A stretch of 64,000 bases of DNA, taken from NCBI GenBank assembly GCA_013396755.1, contig VWZF01005912.1, positions 278,101 to 342,100 of the forward strand, in the 5' to 3' direction. Shown piece by piece: positions 46,033 to 59,200 of this stretch (its first letter is position 1; every line of letters begins with the position of its first letter). The position numbers and the translations under genes were made by a program. The notes beneath the pieces were generated by a model, which was given only the letters and a program-made list of their open reading frames with translations, was not told the origin of the DNA and made no database searches. Origin of the DNA: Sclerurus mexicanus. Taxonomy: Eukaryota; Chordata; Aves; Passeriformes; Furnariidae.

Positions 46033-47827
46033 GTGGAATAGTGCACAATTAGTTACATTCTACAGGGAAATGACTTAGCAATTTCATATTATGATTTTAT
46101 ACTAATAAATAATATCTTAAATCATTCTTCAAAGATCTGAGATAAAATCTTAGATACTGCTGAGTTCAATGGCAACTTTCTTATTGGCATCTTTGAGTTG
46201 AGGACTTTAAAAAATGTTTGAGTTAAATCTTCAGGGGTACAAAGAATTGTTAAAAATATTCTGTACTTTTAACCCTTTAGTAATGTGATTAAATTGGTTG
46301 GACTGGTGATTTTCTGCACAGCCCAAATATATGTAACATGGCCATACAATCATTTCACAGAGCAAGTGCTATATTTTGTCATAGTCTATTTAGCAGGACT
46401 AGATTTTCTTGCTCTTTTGTCTGTCTGAAGAACAATATACAGACTGCAGAGCAAGTGTCCCTTTCTTGTGGTTTTTGTGACTTTTATAATGTTGAGAATT
46501 CTATCACAATCCTGCATCTTACTCCTCTGCTTGAAAACTGGCCACTCTTTATACAGCAGGCAGGAACATTTCCTGAAGAAAATAATGCCAAGGAAAACTA
46601 CATGCAGGATGTATGCTTGGGTTTCCTACACCTTTTGTAGTCCTAGAATGAAAAAGTTGGTGCCAGGAAAGTTTCCTCATATTGTTCTATTATGTCTGAC
46701 AGACTTCTTTATTTTTAAATTAATTTGTATTTCTTTTTAAATTAGCTGGAAAAGTTTTTGGAATGGATCTACTCTCTTTCTCTGTACTTGTATTTTACCA
46801 GCATAATTTTGAGTTTGAACAACTTTGTTCAAGTTTTCTTCAGATTCTGCTACCTTTTGATAAATAATGAATTTTATATAAATTTGACATATTCAACTAA
46901 TTTATGCTTCATAGTCTGGGATTCTACTGAAATAATAAAGAATTATGTGTAATTTAATCTAGATTTGAAATCATATATTTGGGAGGGAAAAATAGATGAA
47001 AAACACAGAAAAAAAGCTTCTGATATTGTGATTTAGTAAATCAAGTAAGCACATTTCAATTTAAATGCAATCATTCACCTCTTTGTTATTACACTTTCCA
47101 GCTCCATTACTTTTTAGACTGCCTTCATCTGACAGTTTCACCAAAAATTCTTCTATCATTTCTTTAACTAGAATTGCAAAGTTCAGATGAATATTTTTGA
47201 ATCATTCTTCAGTTCACTATTTTTACATAAAAAGAGGAAATGAAAGTATGTTTCTCTTAGATTCCTGTTTTCTATGTATAGTGCAGTCTGTCACATCTAT
47301 ATGTTCCTTCTCTATATGATGTTTTACTCTCCAATTTGAATGTATAATCATTAACTTTGAAGAGATAATAACATAATAATAGTTGACACAATTGGCAGCT
47401 TATCCTCTTTGGAAAATTTAGGCCAAATCTAAAATTATCACCTGATCAGTTAGTAAACAGTGCCAAAACACAAGAGCAATTAATGTATGAGAAAAATGTA
47501 CAATAAAGGAGAAAATGAGAGTGGTAAAAGGACAAGTCTCTTCATATTCTACTTCATAGACTGCTAACACACCTAGGATCTGTGCACCTTTTTCTCAGCA
47601 TAATTTATTCTCGCCAGAGTGCTGTGCAGAACTGTTTAAGTGCAGCCTATTGATTTTGATACAGGAAGTTATGTACCTAAACTGGAGGGGAGAATCAAGA
47701 TCTCCAGTGCCTTGCTTGGCAGTCAGTATTTTAATTTTCCATGAGAACAGTCTAAACAGAGTCCAAAAAAAGATATTAGTTTTCAGAAGCAATCAAATGG
47801 AAATGAAAAATTAATATACCTATACTC

Positions 47828-47843
47828 TTTTTTTTTTTTTTTT
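47828..47843. repeat. T16 homopolymer at a gap edge
   Basis: Sixteen T residues directly before the gap. It mirrors the T16 beside the gap at 427-467 and suggests that long T-runs limited the assembly. Confidence 0.9.
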
Positions 47844-47867
47844 NNNNNNNNNNNNNNNNNNNNNNNN
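47844..47867. other. Assembly gap (24 N)
   Basis: Run of 24 N following T16. The missing sequence is probably the remainder of the homopolymer and a little more. Confidence 0.98.
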
Positions 47868-50800
47868 GCTTCTATACTATGACTGCTGAATGTCAACCCC
47901 AAGCCTATTAAAGCTCAATAAAGTAACTAATCTGCTTTCTTGATAAATGTTTCACAGGTGCTTAGATAGGTCTTTATGCAACTCTTGGTACCACAATATA
48001 TAGAAAATCTAAACTATTACTTGACTTTTCATATGCTATGCCTGCTCCCTCCCATGCTGACCAGTACTATATCAAGATCTTAGTTTGTTTTCCTGGATGT
48101 ATTAGTGCATCAGGGTCTACCTATGTCAGTTTGTTTTCCTTAGAGCCTAGAGACTTTGAGATAGGGATTGAGTTTGTTGCTGGTCTGTTCAGCAGCTAGC
48201 AGAGTAGATTTACAGTCCCTAAAATGTGTGGTAGTACAGAAAAATAACGGTGCTGATAACAGTGGGAGACCCTTGGGGAAACTGTGTAAGTGTTGACAGT
48301 TATCATTCTTAAATCTGAAAAAACCCACATATATTTACCCTTCTGTAACTTCTGATTGTCTACATAATTTACTCAATTTATCATCCAATTTACAGGTGTT
48401 CTTTAAAATTTTAACATATCCATGTATCATTTATAAATTAGCTTTTATATTGATTGCCTGAAAAATAAATTTGAAAATTGGATTGAAGGAGTGTTATGTC
48501 TACAAGAATGGCAGGGAGGAAGGTAACTGAGGAGATCATTATGTAACAGTTTGATGCAGGTTCACATACACCTGGAAACTTTATGACATTTTTAAGTAAC
48601 CTAATTGACCTGTTGCGTACAACATCCAGTGAGAAGGAAAATAATTTTTTTGCCATCATTATTTAAAAAAGGCATCTAGGCCAAATTACCCTGGATGCAA
48701 ATTATGCAATCTTCTTGTCTATGCTCAGAGAGCATGAGAATAATCAGTGTATTTATTTACATGTTGGAGGAGCCACCAAAAGCTGTTGTCAACAAGGTCT
48801 TGTTAAAATTGCACAGAGCCTTTCTTTATGGATGTTTGTAACACCTTTGTTTGTTGGGACACAGCATTAATGCCTAAAGAAGGTTATGCTAAATGGACCT
48901 CACAGAACACGGGTTTTTTTGTAGATTTTCCAGTCCAATGTGTGGTGACAGACTTAAATTGCAGTACACAGAGCTTTTGAATGTTAGTGATGAACCACTG
49001 GGTCAAAGTGTTTGAGGGCTGTTACAGTTTTGCGCTTTTCTTAAAACATTGTGTCCCAAACTGGTGTGTTGTTAAATTCAGAGCCTTTTCCAGTTCAGAA
49101 AAAGAATGGGATTGCTGCCCTTTGTTTGCAGATTCTGCTAATATCTTCAAATGTGAAAATTTCCTATACTGCAACAACATTTAGACTACTGTTGGGTGAA
49201 ACTGTGATCCAATGTATCACTACATTAATTTCTTCTTTGACCTTAGTAGTTCTGATTATTTTCCAAAATTATTTTACTCAGTGCTTGCTTCTTAAATGCT
49301 ATTGTTCTCAGTGTCCAGGTTATCAAGATCACTTGCATGTTAATCTAATTCTCTTAAATATTTTCATCCCATTTCTACTTACCAAATCAGGTCTTCAGCT
49401 CTTAATCACTGACTATACTTTAAGTCAGTAATGGAAACATGATATAGTCTGAAGGATTTAGTTCAATATGTGCTTTTACTACATGACAGAAGTTGTTAAC
49501 TGCTTTTACTTTTGTCCACGATATCTGCTTCTGCCAAATATTGATTGAACCTAGCCCAAGTATTCCTATTTCATTCCTGTGTATGTCACAGAAAGCAGTA
49601 CCCAAAGTTCTGTTAAATTCAAGATAGATGAAACCTACAGTTTCCAGTTTCAACCTGTATCTGACTGGTTGTTTTGTCTAAGGAAGCCATAATGCAAGAT
49701 TTTAAACTATTTGGGCTGTTTATTATAATCTTCTCTTTTAGATTCTTGCAAACTGATTAGTGATTTGCTATTTTGTATTGAACTTAAGCTGTCTTCTTGT
49801 CCTGTTTCCATATTGGCATTATCTGCCCCCTCCAGTACCCCGTGCTCTCACTGTTATTCTGCAGTTCATTAAAAAAAAAAAAAAATCACTTATTTAAATA
49901 TTATTTCAGGTAATTTCATAAACACACTGGGGTAAATTTCATGTGCTACTGATAATTCTCTACCAAATATTTCCAGTGACATTATCTGGCCACTATTTTT
50001 TAAAGGTTTGATACCTGATGGTATGATAATATATCTATTTATATTAAATGGGAAAAGAGAATATCCTGTCATTATTTTGACAAATATCGTACAATGCCTT
50101 AAAGTTCTTCAACAGGCTTTGTAGTAGTTATTACAACTGGGAAATTAACAAACTTTTACTATAACTCTTAATTATATTTTTTTTTTTTTGCTTGCCTTTT
50201 GGATTATAATGGCTTCAATAGTACTCAACAAAAACAAGCTGTAAAACTTTCAGTGCCAGCAATGAGAGATTTCATCTGTTATTTTATGGAATATGTGTAC
50301 TTGGGGTGTTGCAAGTGCTATGAGCAGCTTCTAGCCTATATAATATGGCAAATACAATATTCCCCAAACTAGCTTCAGGTCTTGATAATGTTTCCTTGAA
50401 AAACAATAAGATAGCTTCACTGCTTCTATATGTGTGTGAATATGTTCTTTGGCTTGAAGATAACCATGTGAGCAGTATATCGTATTGTTAACTCAGTAGG
50501 TATTTGTGTACTCTTTTTTTGATAAAGAGCAGACAGAAAAAACATTGCTTCATTTGGCTAGAAAATGTGTTTAGAATTTTAAAACTATGAAGAGTTTTAA
50601 ATTATTTAGGTAGGAATTCATAATTTTTCACTGTACTGAAGCAGAATTTTAAAGTATTGCTAATAATCTGCTAAACTTCTCATGATACTACTACTTGTAA
50701 GACAAATCTATTTAAGCATTATTCAGGTCTTCAATGTAGATAATAAATATTCTCAAGATATAGAGAAAAAAATAACTGAAATTTGTTTCCCCGTGTGATG

Positions 50801-53800
50801 TATATTTACTCTGAACTGTGATGAAGTTTATCCGTTTCTCAACACGAATTTGTAAAGATTTAGTCATGAGGTTGAATAGATTTTAGGTTTTACTCTGAAC
50901 AGTTCTTGTGTTATTGCTTTAGGTCAGCATTACAAATTAACAACCTTGTATATTTAAAATAACACAGATAAATAATGAAACACTGTGGGTGAGCTTTGCC
51001 CTTTGTCTCCAAGCCATGGGGCTCTGAAACAAGGTAGCAATAGTGTGTCTGAGGAATATTTTGACTACCCTGCTAATTGCCAGTTTCCCCATGCAGCATT
51101 CCCCTGCCCCATACACTTCCCAGCAAACCCCTGTGCCTTGGGCAGCAGGCTCCAGCATACAGTAGGATCTGGCAGGCTCAAGTATATGGTAGTAGTGATC
51201 TGGAAAGGACAATTAGCTTCAGAGTATGTGGAATTACCTTTCTGCCACATTTAATCATTTTTATTAGAAGTACTCTGATTCTGAGTAAGTAGAATAAAAT
51301 TTATTTTAGGCTCCTTCATTAGAGTGAACAAAATAGTCAAATAATTGCATGAGTAAATATGAAAAAAATATTGTCACATTTGAACACAATAAATCTTAGA
51401 AGACTGAGACAAACTGTGAGAAGAAAATGTAGGGAAACCTTAAACCACCCCATACTGAACAAGTTCATATACAAAAGTGAAATCGGAACTTACCTTAGAT
51501 CACAAAGTATGACCATACATGCCCTTACTGCTATATATTGTACTATCTACCAAAGCCACTGCATTCATTACATGTTTAGAACAAAGGTGTGTCAAATTAT
51601 CTGAGTGTGAAAAAATTAATAAAAGGTGCTTGTGTAAGCTTAACCATATCTCTGCAGCATCTGTTTTGGCAGGACTGAAAGGGCCCAAAGATTATTCAAT
51701 TATTCCATTTTCAACCCCCAACTTAGACTTCTAGCAATTTATCTGTTGATTTTATTTCCCTTTAATGGATTACCTAATGAATTTAAATGTTTTTCATCTT
51801 AGTGCCCACTTACTTCAATTCAAGACCCAAAACCACTGGTGCGATTCAACTAAGTGGGATACTGCTGATGAAAAAACCTAAAACTTGAAAGCAAAGACAA
51901 TTAGGTTAAGAAGTTATCCAACGTGCACTCTGAAACCTATTCAGTGGATACAACTTTTTTGAGCAACTGAAGACATGTTTTGTGTTATTTTTCTTTTTAT
52001 TTACCTTTGATGTTCTGCAAAGGTGTAAATGCAATCTTTTAAGGGGATATTTCTGTTGTGTGTTCATTCACTCACACACCTATATATCATAGACATATAT
52101 CATAGATATATCATAGATACATCATAGATACAGAGGATTATTTATGTTGTTTTTTAATCTTGGCTTTCCAGGACTTTTTCACCCATAAGAGAGGGGGTAA
52201 AATTCACCGGTCTTCTGATATCTTTAACTCCATGGCTCAGCAAACCATAATACCTTTCTTTATTGGCTTTTAATTTCAGAATAGTCTGAATTCCAATACA
52301 GAATTAGATCCAATGCAGCATTAGATTTTTAGTAGCCCTTTGTGACTGCCCATTTTCTTATTCTTATATCAAAACCTTGAAATGAGAAATTGTTTTAGTT
52401 GCTTTAACTATATTTTATTATTTAAATAGCTAAAAATATAAAACAATTGAGCTAATCAAATTTCTATTACTGATTCCCTTGTCTAGCTGAGCAGTTACTT
52501 CCTGCATTTCCCCCCTTCAAACTGAAGGGCTTTGATACAGCAGTCTCACATATTTGTAGGCAGTATTAAGTACAGTAGCTCACTGGAACCTGTAGGAGTT
52601 ACTGGAATATTAACTGTAATTTATAAAATTCATACCATTCATTCACCATACTGGGTTTTTTCAGTCTTTTTAGTATATATAATAGGTCCATTAAGGTTTG
52701 CTTTGTTTTGTTTTAAATGTTCAAAGCCAAATTTACTTGTCTGTTGCTAATAATGAATTTTTTGTCTTGAAGCTGGGACAGAAGATAGAAGTATCCTCAG
52801 GAAATCTAGTCTCTAGTCCCACTTCTGTGCCAAACAGGAAACTGTGTCCTTTCCTCCCACTTTTAAAGTGCTCTGGAGGTCAGCTTAAGCACAAGCAGCA
52901 TTTTATCAAAAGCTTTTTAGTATGCTTTATCTAGGTGGAATTACTTGTGCTTTGCAAATTTGTCTCTTCTGGGCACTGTAGAATCTGTTTTAAAAGTGGT
53001 GTCTTATGTCTCAGTGGCAGAACTGCTTTCTGCAGTATAGCTATAGTTTCCAAAAGTATGAAAGATGCATATATGTAAGACATAGTAGGATACCTGACCT
53101 GACTTGATTTAGTCACTGGATGTTTCGGCAGGAGAAAGAAATGTTAAGTGTTGAAACTAAAGCCTCAATTACAAAATTATAGTTTTATATCTGGGATTTG
53201 TGCAGAATTTCTACACAGTCTCTCAAGCTGGAAAAATCATCACTAAAATTATGAGACCTGCTTGTGGTTAATAATTGAATGCAATTTTCACACTCAGTAA
53301 CTCAGTAAACACTGTATAATCTGTGTCTTAACTTTTCCTAGAGAAACAACAGAAAAGGACATTGTATACTTTCCAGTGGAAGAAAATTATAAGAGAAATG
53401 CAGGAAACAATAATTTAATTGATCTGTGTGAGTCGTTGCTGTGGGAGATTATTATAGAGTCAAGTGCAGTAGTAGATTTCAAATAATATGAGATATTTTT
53501 AGAAACCAGCATTAACACTTTACTGCCAGGAGAGGTATAGCTAGAGAAGCTCCCAAATACCAGCTGATTTACTGTAGAGCCTATGTGAGAAGTTCCCTCA
53601 CCTGCACACACAAAACAGTTCACAGAGTACTCTTGCTGAAAATATCTGGGCCTTCAGAGCCTGTTTTAAACAAAAAAAGATTTGTGGCCATACCTCTGTT
53701 TTTACTGAGGCTAGGAATTTATACTTTCAGGATGAGAAAGATTAATAAATAGATTCTCAGTGTCATAATCCTCTTACACATGTGTTTGCAACGTCTTCTA

Positions 53801-56200
53801 TTCACAGTTGTTTTTGCTTCTTAGAGAGGTATCTTAGGATGTTCATAATTATTGCACATTTTACTTTTTTCTTTGAAATGTATAAGTAATTTCCTAGTTA
53901 ACATGGGAAACAACTAAATTAAATTTCATTGTGTTAGATTTTCTTTTGCTTTGGCTCATGAATCAAAAAGCCTTTTTTGACTATAGTTTTTCAAATTTCT
54001 GTATTTTTCATATCGCTGTTTAGGATATTTTTTTTCGTTGTCATAGAATTGTGTGCAGTATACCGTACTAAAAAAATAAAAGAAAAAGAAACCAATACTG
54101 ATGTAGATGAATTTTCACCAGTGACTATTTTCACCAGTTGCTAATTTCAAAAGGTATACTTGTTTTAGCTCTGCCATCAGGGATGATGACATTGTGGTGA
54201 AACAGAGCACTGTGGCCATCATCTTCTGAAAATAATTTTCCATTTTCATTTATGATTTCTATAAAACATTTGGTTTCACCAGACAGATTCTGTTAACTTT
54301 ATCACATTTCACATTACATACATAATTGTTCAAATGACTAGACATTCGGATTTTTTCTTTTTTTTTTTACTATCTGACCCCCAAGGCTGAGGCTATTGTG
54401 TAAGAGAATAATCATGGTTAAAAAAAAAACACCAAAAAAACAGAACACCAAAAAACCAACTAACAGTTTGAAAAACAGTTAAAAGGGTCTTGAAAAGAAA
54501 TGTTCAAATTAACAGGTTAGAACGTGTGAAACCGAAGTGAAGACACCAACAAAATCTACTGTAGTTTACTGGGATATAAATTATTTGTGAAGAATTTTGG
54601 GAAAGTGAAGATACCTATTCTTCAAAAGCTTTTGTTGTTGTTATAAAAAGGAGAATTCACTGATGCACTCAGAGCTTGCTTTTCTGAAATTCCTCTTTTA
54701 GAGGGTCTGTCCGAATACTTTTTATATCTGTCACAGACTTTCCTCTTCCCCACCTCAGATCATAGTTCTAAGTAGGAACTGATAGTTCCATAAAATATTG
54801 TCTTGCATTTGTCATTATATTTTGAGTTACCATTGGTGAATTCTTTTCTATCTATGTCTCAAATGTGTTTAGAAAAATGTTTTCTGACTTTCGTTTCTTC
54901 ATCAAATCCCTTCTGGCTGTGGTGCAACGTTAGATAGCACAGCCTGTCTTAGAGCTCCCCCTGCTGTAGGATGCCCCAAAGATTTGCTCTCCTTGGTTAT
55001 TTACAAATAATACAGACTCGTTATAAAACCTTTTCAATATTACGCCTATTTTATAGTCGTGTAACCTGAGTCAGATCAAGGAATTTGGTTCTAGCCACCT
55101 ATCAAATAACTGATAAGAATTATTATCTAAAGGATGCAGGTAGAACTGTTATACTTTCAATAAATGCAAATTTAAAGTGAGAATAAAGATTTCAAGAAGT
55201 TGTTTTACCAGGTAGAACTAATAAGGATTTCTAACTCTTTAATTTTTAAAATAACATGTTGATATTACGTGCTTATAATTTAAAACCAAGCGTGGATAAA
55301 AGATAAGGTGCAAACACAATTTCTCCTTGGCTGACTACAGGCCTGAGTCATTTCATAATAACCTGGATCCCTACTAATCTTGTCATGATGTATTAATCTT
55401 GTCCATTCTGTAATTTAAAACAGTGGAAGGAAAGCTTCCCTCTGAGAAATAAATTTTGAGACATGCAAGTATTCTTGATACCTAACCTAAGGATCTGGTA
55501 ACAGACATGATCTGTGAGAAAGAAAAAAATACTTTATTTCTGAAAATTAATATATATAACAAGTCAAATTATTTTCTTCTTCAAATTCATTCTGATTTAA
55601 ATGCTAAATATTTGCCTTCTCTTTCCCAGATAATACTTTTTCTGTAAATATTGGTATTTGAGTTGATGATATGCACAACTCCATAAGGTGTTTGTAAGAG
55701 GCAATCAACAGGGAAATATAATTTCCTACTCCTCTTTCAGCAGTCTTTTCAGGAAGAATGTTGATGGAAAATCAATTCTTTATTAGGCTGGAGGACATGT
55801 TCTAGTATAATTATAATAACACCTATCACTAAATGCCCTAATGAGCCCTCTTCCCTTTAGGGTTTGCCAGAATTGCCAGATTTGCTGTTTTGTAAAAGCA
55901 TCTTCACAAACTTTTTATCCCGACAGACTGAGAAATCTGAAACTGTACCAAGGGAAAAAAAGCTAAGCTGACAAGTTTTATCTTTGAAGGAAAGAGTATT
56001 TTTTAAAGTTATATCCTTGATGTTGCACGGAGTTGACAGGTTGAGACTATGATGCTGACTGTGTTTCAGAAAGAATTTTGCAACTTTAAGTTCTGCAGAG
56101 TTTCTTAAGGTTAACTGATATAGCAGAGCAAAATTTTATGCAAGAATTTGCTCTGATAAAGAGAAAAGAGGGTTAAACATTGAAATAAAAAATATTCAAC
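47868..56200. other. AT-rich non-coding sequence
   Basis: Over 8 kb with no recognised gene. Simple features are A15 at 49871-49885, T13 at about 50177-50189 and an A/C-rich stretch at about 54420-54462. A less AT-rich patch at about 50985-51240 has several overlapping short frames on both strands but no recognisable protein. The 126-codon frame at 49051-49431 is hydrophobic and low in complexity, with no family match known to me. Confidence 0.6.
52082..52131. repeat. Short tandem repeat, ATATCATAGAT-type units
   Basis: Four imperfect tandem units of 11-13 bases based on ATATATCATAGAC, ATATATCATAGAT, ATATCATAGAT and ACATCATAGAT. Confidence 0.85.
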
Positions 56201-59200
56201 TTTCATTTGTGAAATGTTAGTTTATAATTTATCAAGTATTGTCTGAGAATTCCCTATATTTTCTTGTATTTTCAGGAATATATAATGTCAGGAACAAAGA
56301 GACACCAGTGCCCTGACCTCAAGGAATGTATTGAGATAAGGGAAAGGTGCAGGCTACCTTTGAACCTGAAATTTAGTAACATAGAACCAGCTTCTACAAA
56401 AATATTCTACTTTTCAGATGCCCTGAGAAAAACTGCCTCAGCAGTTTTAATTGCAATGCTTATATTCAAGCTTGCTTGTCCTTCATCAATTTTGAGTATG
56501 GACAACTGTCTAAAATTTATTTTTTGTTTTTTTACTTTCAATATGCTGGAAATATAAAATTCAGTCAAAGGAAGTAAAAGTGTCTTGATCAAACAAAACA
56601 AAAATTTATTTGAAACAACTGTACATGAACTGTGACAGAGAATGTGAGTATAAAGTATATAAATTACAAACTAATCAGTGTAGAAACCTCATAAAGTGAA
56701 AGGATGCAAAGAGACATGAAGAACCAAGAGAATTAAGACAGTTTTTCAAGATTGTTAGGTAAATCGTCTTAGCAATCCACTTTATATATTATGAGATGAA
56801 AGCAGTCAGCCTATCAATCTTAAAGAAGTAAAAGGATTTAATAAATATTCCTGTTCTTTAATTGAAAAAGCAGGTAGAACAAAAATACATTTGTGAAAAA
56901 CATTAAAAGTTAAAAAATGTGTTACTGATTAAATGAAGAAATTTAATCACTATTTTGAAACCTAGTCCAAAAGCAGCACAGACATAGTGAAAATTACGCA
57001 AGAGTTTAATAAAGGAAGACAACTTTTCAGAGGAAATAAATATTAAAGAATATAATTTGAATGACTGGAAGCTGAAACTAGAAAATTAATAGTAGAGACA
57101 ATATTTACATTTAAATATAATGAATATTTACTAAGTTAATTTATCCATGTTTAGAGCAGATTCTTTAACATTATGTGTTAGAGATATGTTCTGTTTCAAA
57201 CAGGAATCATTTAATGCACTTTAACAGTCTGCAGTCTGCAACTTTAACAGTTGTGATACATATGGTTGATGCCAAGACAAGCATGAACTCACCTAAGAGT
57301 CGTCTAAAGTTAAAAACATTTTATTTAGCTGTTGGTCTGACTATACATTCATTATGAGGAATGAAAACTATTGTCACGTCAATAGACTATATAGAAAACA
57401 CAATTCAAAATACCATGTGTTAAATCTATATTAAATCATTTGTATGCTGGGGTTTTTTTGTGTTGTCAGTTCTCATTGCATCGGTAGACTTTAAAGATCA
57501 TACTACTGGAAAACAAAAACCATAATAAAACAAAAAAGCTGTATAGTAGCACACTGTTGTTAATACATCTGAGAAATAAAGTCATGAAAGATTGCATGAT
57601 CTGAACACATTCATAAAGTTGCAGCTACACTGGTAAGGCACACTTTATTCAGTAACTATGTGTATTCAGGGTTTGTGCTCAGGAAATGGATATATTTTCC
57701 ACCACTTCCCCCCAAAAATAACCCAAAATGAAGAAACGGCAAGAGTGGCCTTGAATCACCACCAATGCCCTTTGCATCATGCAAAGTGTTAACACCCTAT
57801 CAGCCCATGCCTCTGTGCTGTAACAATCCATCAGCTCAAATGTTAAAAATATGTGTCAATGGACACCAATAATATGAGCATGCACTACAGAAGAACAGGG
57901 CTTCCTTAATGCAGCAGAGTATGAACACTGATATTTTTTGACCCACTGCATAAGAAATGAAGAATTGTTTAAAATTATAAGAACATTATAAGAAAATTAT
58001 AAGTTGTCTTAAAAGACCAAATTTTCTATTGGCATGTTTTCCATGGCAGTTTTAGTCACCTAGAAGCAGATAATTTGGCTCAGTAGTTTACAGTATATTT
58101 AGATTTATTGTTGTTCTTCTCAGCTTCTCAGCATTACCTCCTCATAAGACTAGAAAATGTAAGAAAGAAAAGAAAAAAAGACAGCTGGGTTACTTGGATG
58201 TGATTATATCATTTCCTGCTATGACAATCTATGGTTTATGATAAAAGGCTGTTGATGTCATTAACTTTAAGAAGAAAAAATAAATATTCCTTTAATTGGA
58301 GGGGAAAAGTAGCAAGTAAAATTACTGCTTGGGCATGTGCATTTGGGCATTAACAGATTATTTCCATCATCTGAGTGTGAAAAGTATTGCCAGAAAGAAG
58401 AAAAATGTTTTTTATGGAATTACAAGCTAATGGGTTTGGAATTATATGAAAACATTACTTCTAGTCATAACTGTTTTCACTTATAGAATAAATTAGATAT
58501 ATAACTTAAAAAAGGAGGACATATTTAATAGAAATACTCTTATATTGTGCTTATTCATTTTACTCACTTTTGTTGATTTTATTATTTTAAATGAGCCAAA
58601 ATATGGCCACAACAATACTTTGTGAATATATTGTTCATTAAAATATTAATGTGCTTGGTTTTTATATGGAAATGCTTATTGAAATAATATTTCTTTGGCC
58701 TTTTGTTAAGGATTTTAAGCATTAACATAAGCTTATACTTCACTTATTTGCCTTTATAACTTGATTTTCTTGCAAAGTAAGAGAGATTAAAATCACTTGC
58801 TAATTATACAAATGTATAATGGTGGAATGGTGGAAGGACATACAAAACTTTAAATTTCAGTGTAAATACAGTTCAAATACACTTTAGTGTATTTAATTTG
58901 CCTAATGTATTTTGGAATGAAATATTATAAACCCAAAATATAATCAACGTGGAGAATAATAATTTTGTATAATAAAATTTCCAAACATATGCAGGAAGTA
59001 TCCAAGTGATTCATAATCAGGTTTACTAGTCCAACAAATTACATATACCATATTATGTGAAAAGGTAGTAATTTTGTAAAGTACTGTTGCACATCAGAGC
59101 ACACCAGTGGAGATAATAAGTGCACTGTTGTCACTGAAGATCACACAATATGACAGGTGGTCCAGTAGAGAAAAATTCTGAATAAACTTGCAATTCCAAA

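Larger units (their letters stand above)
43111..47827. other. AT-rich non-coding sequence
   Basis: No recognised gene. It contains a (CAAA)n tract at 43237-43257, a lone N at 44105 in unique sequence, a slightly GC-richer stretch at about 44470-44740 and (TA)9. The open frames at 43692-43946 (minus) and 46338-46640 (plus) have no recognisable domain. Confidence 0.6.
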
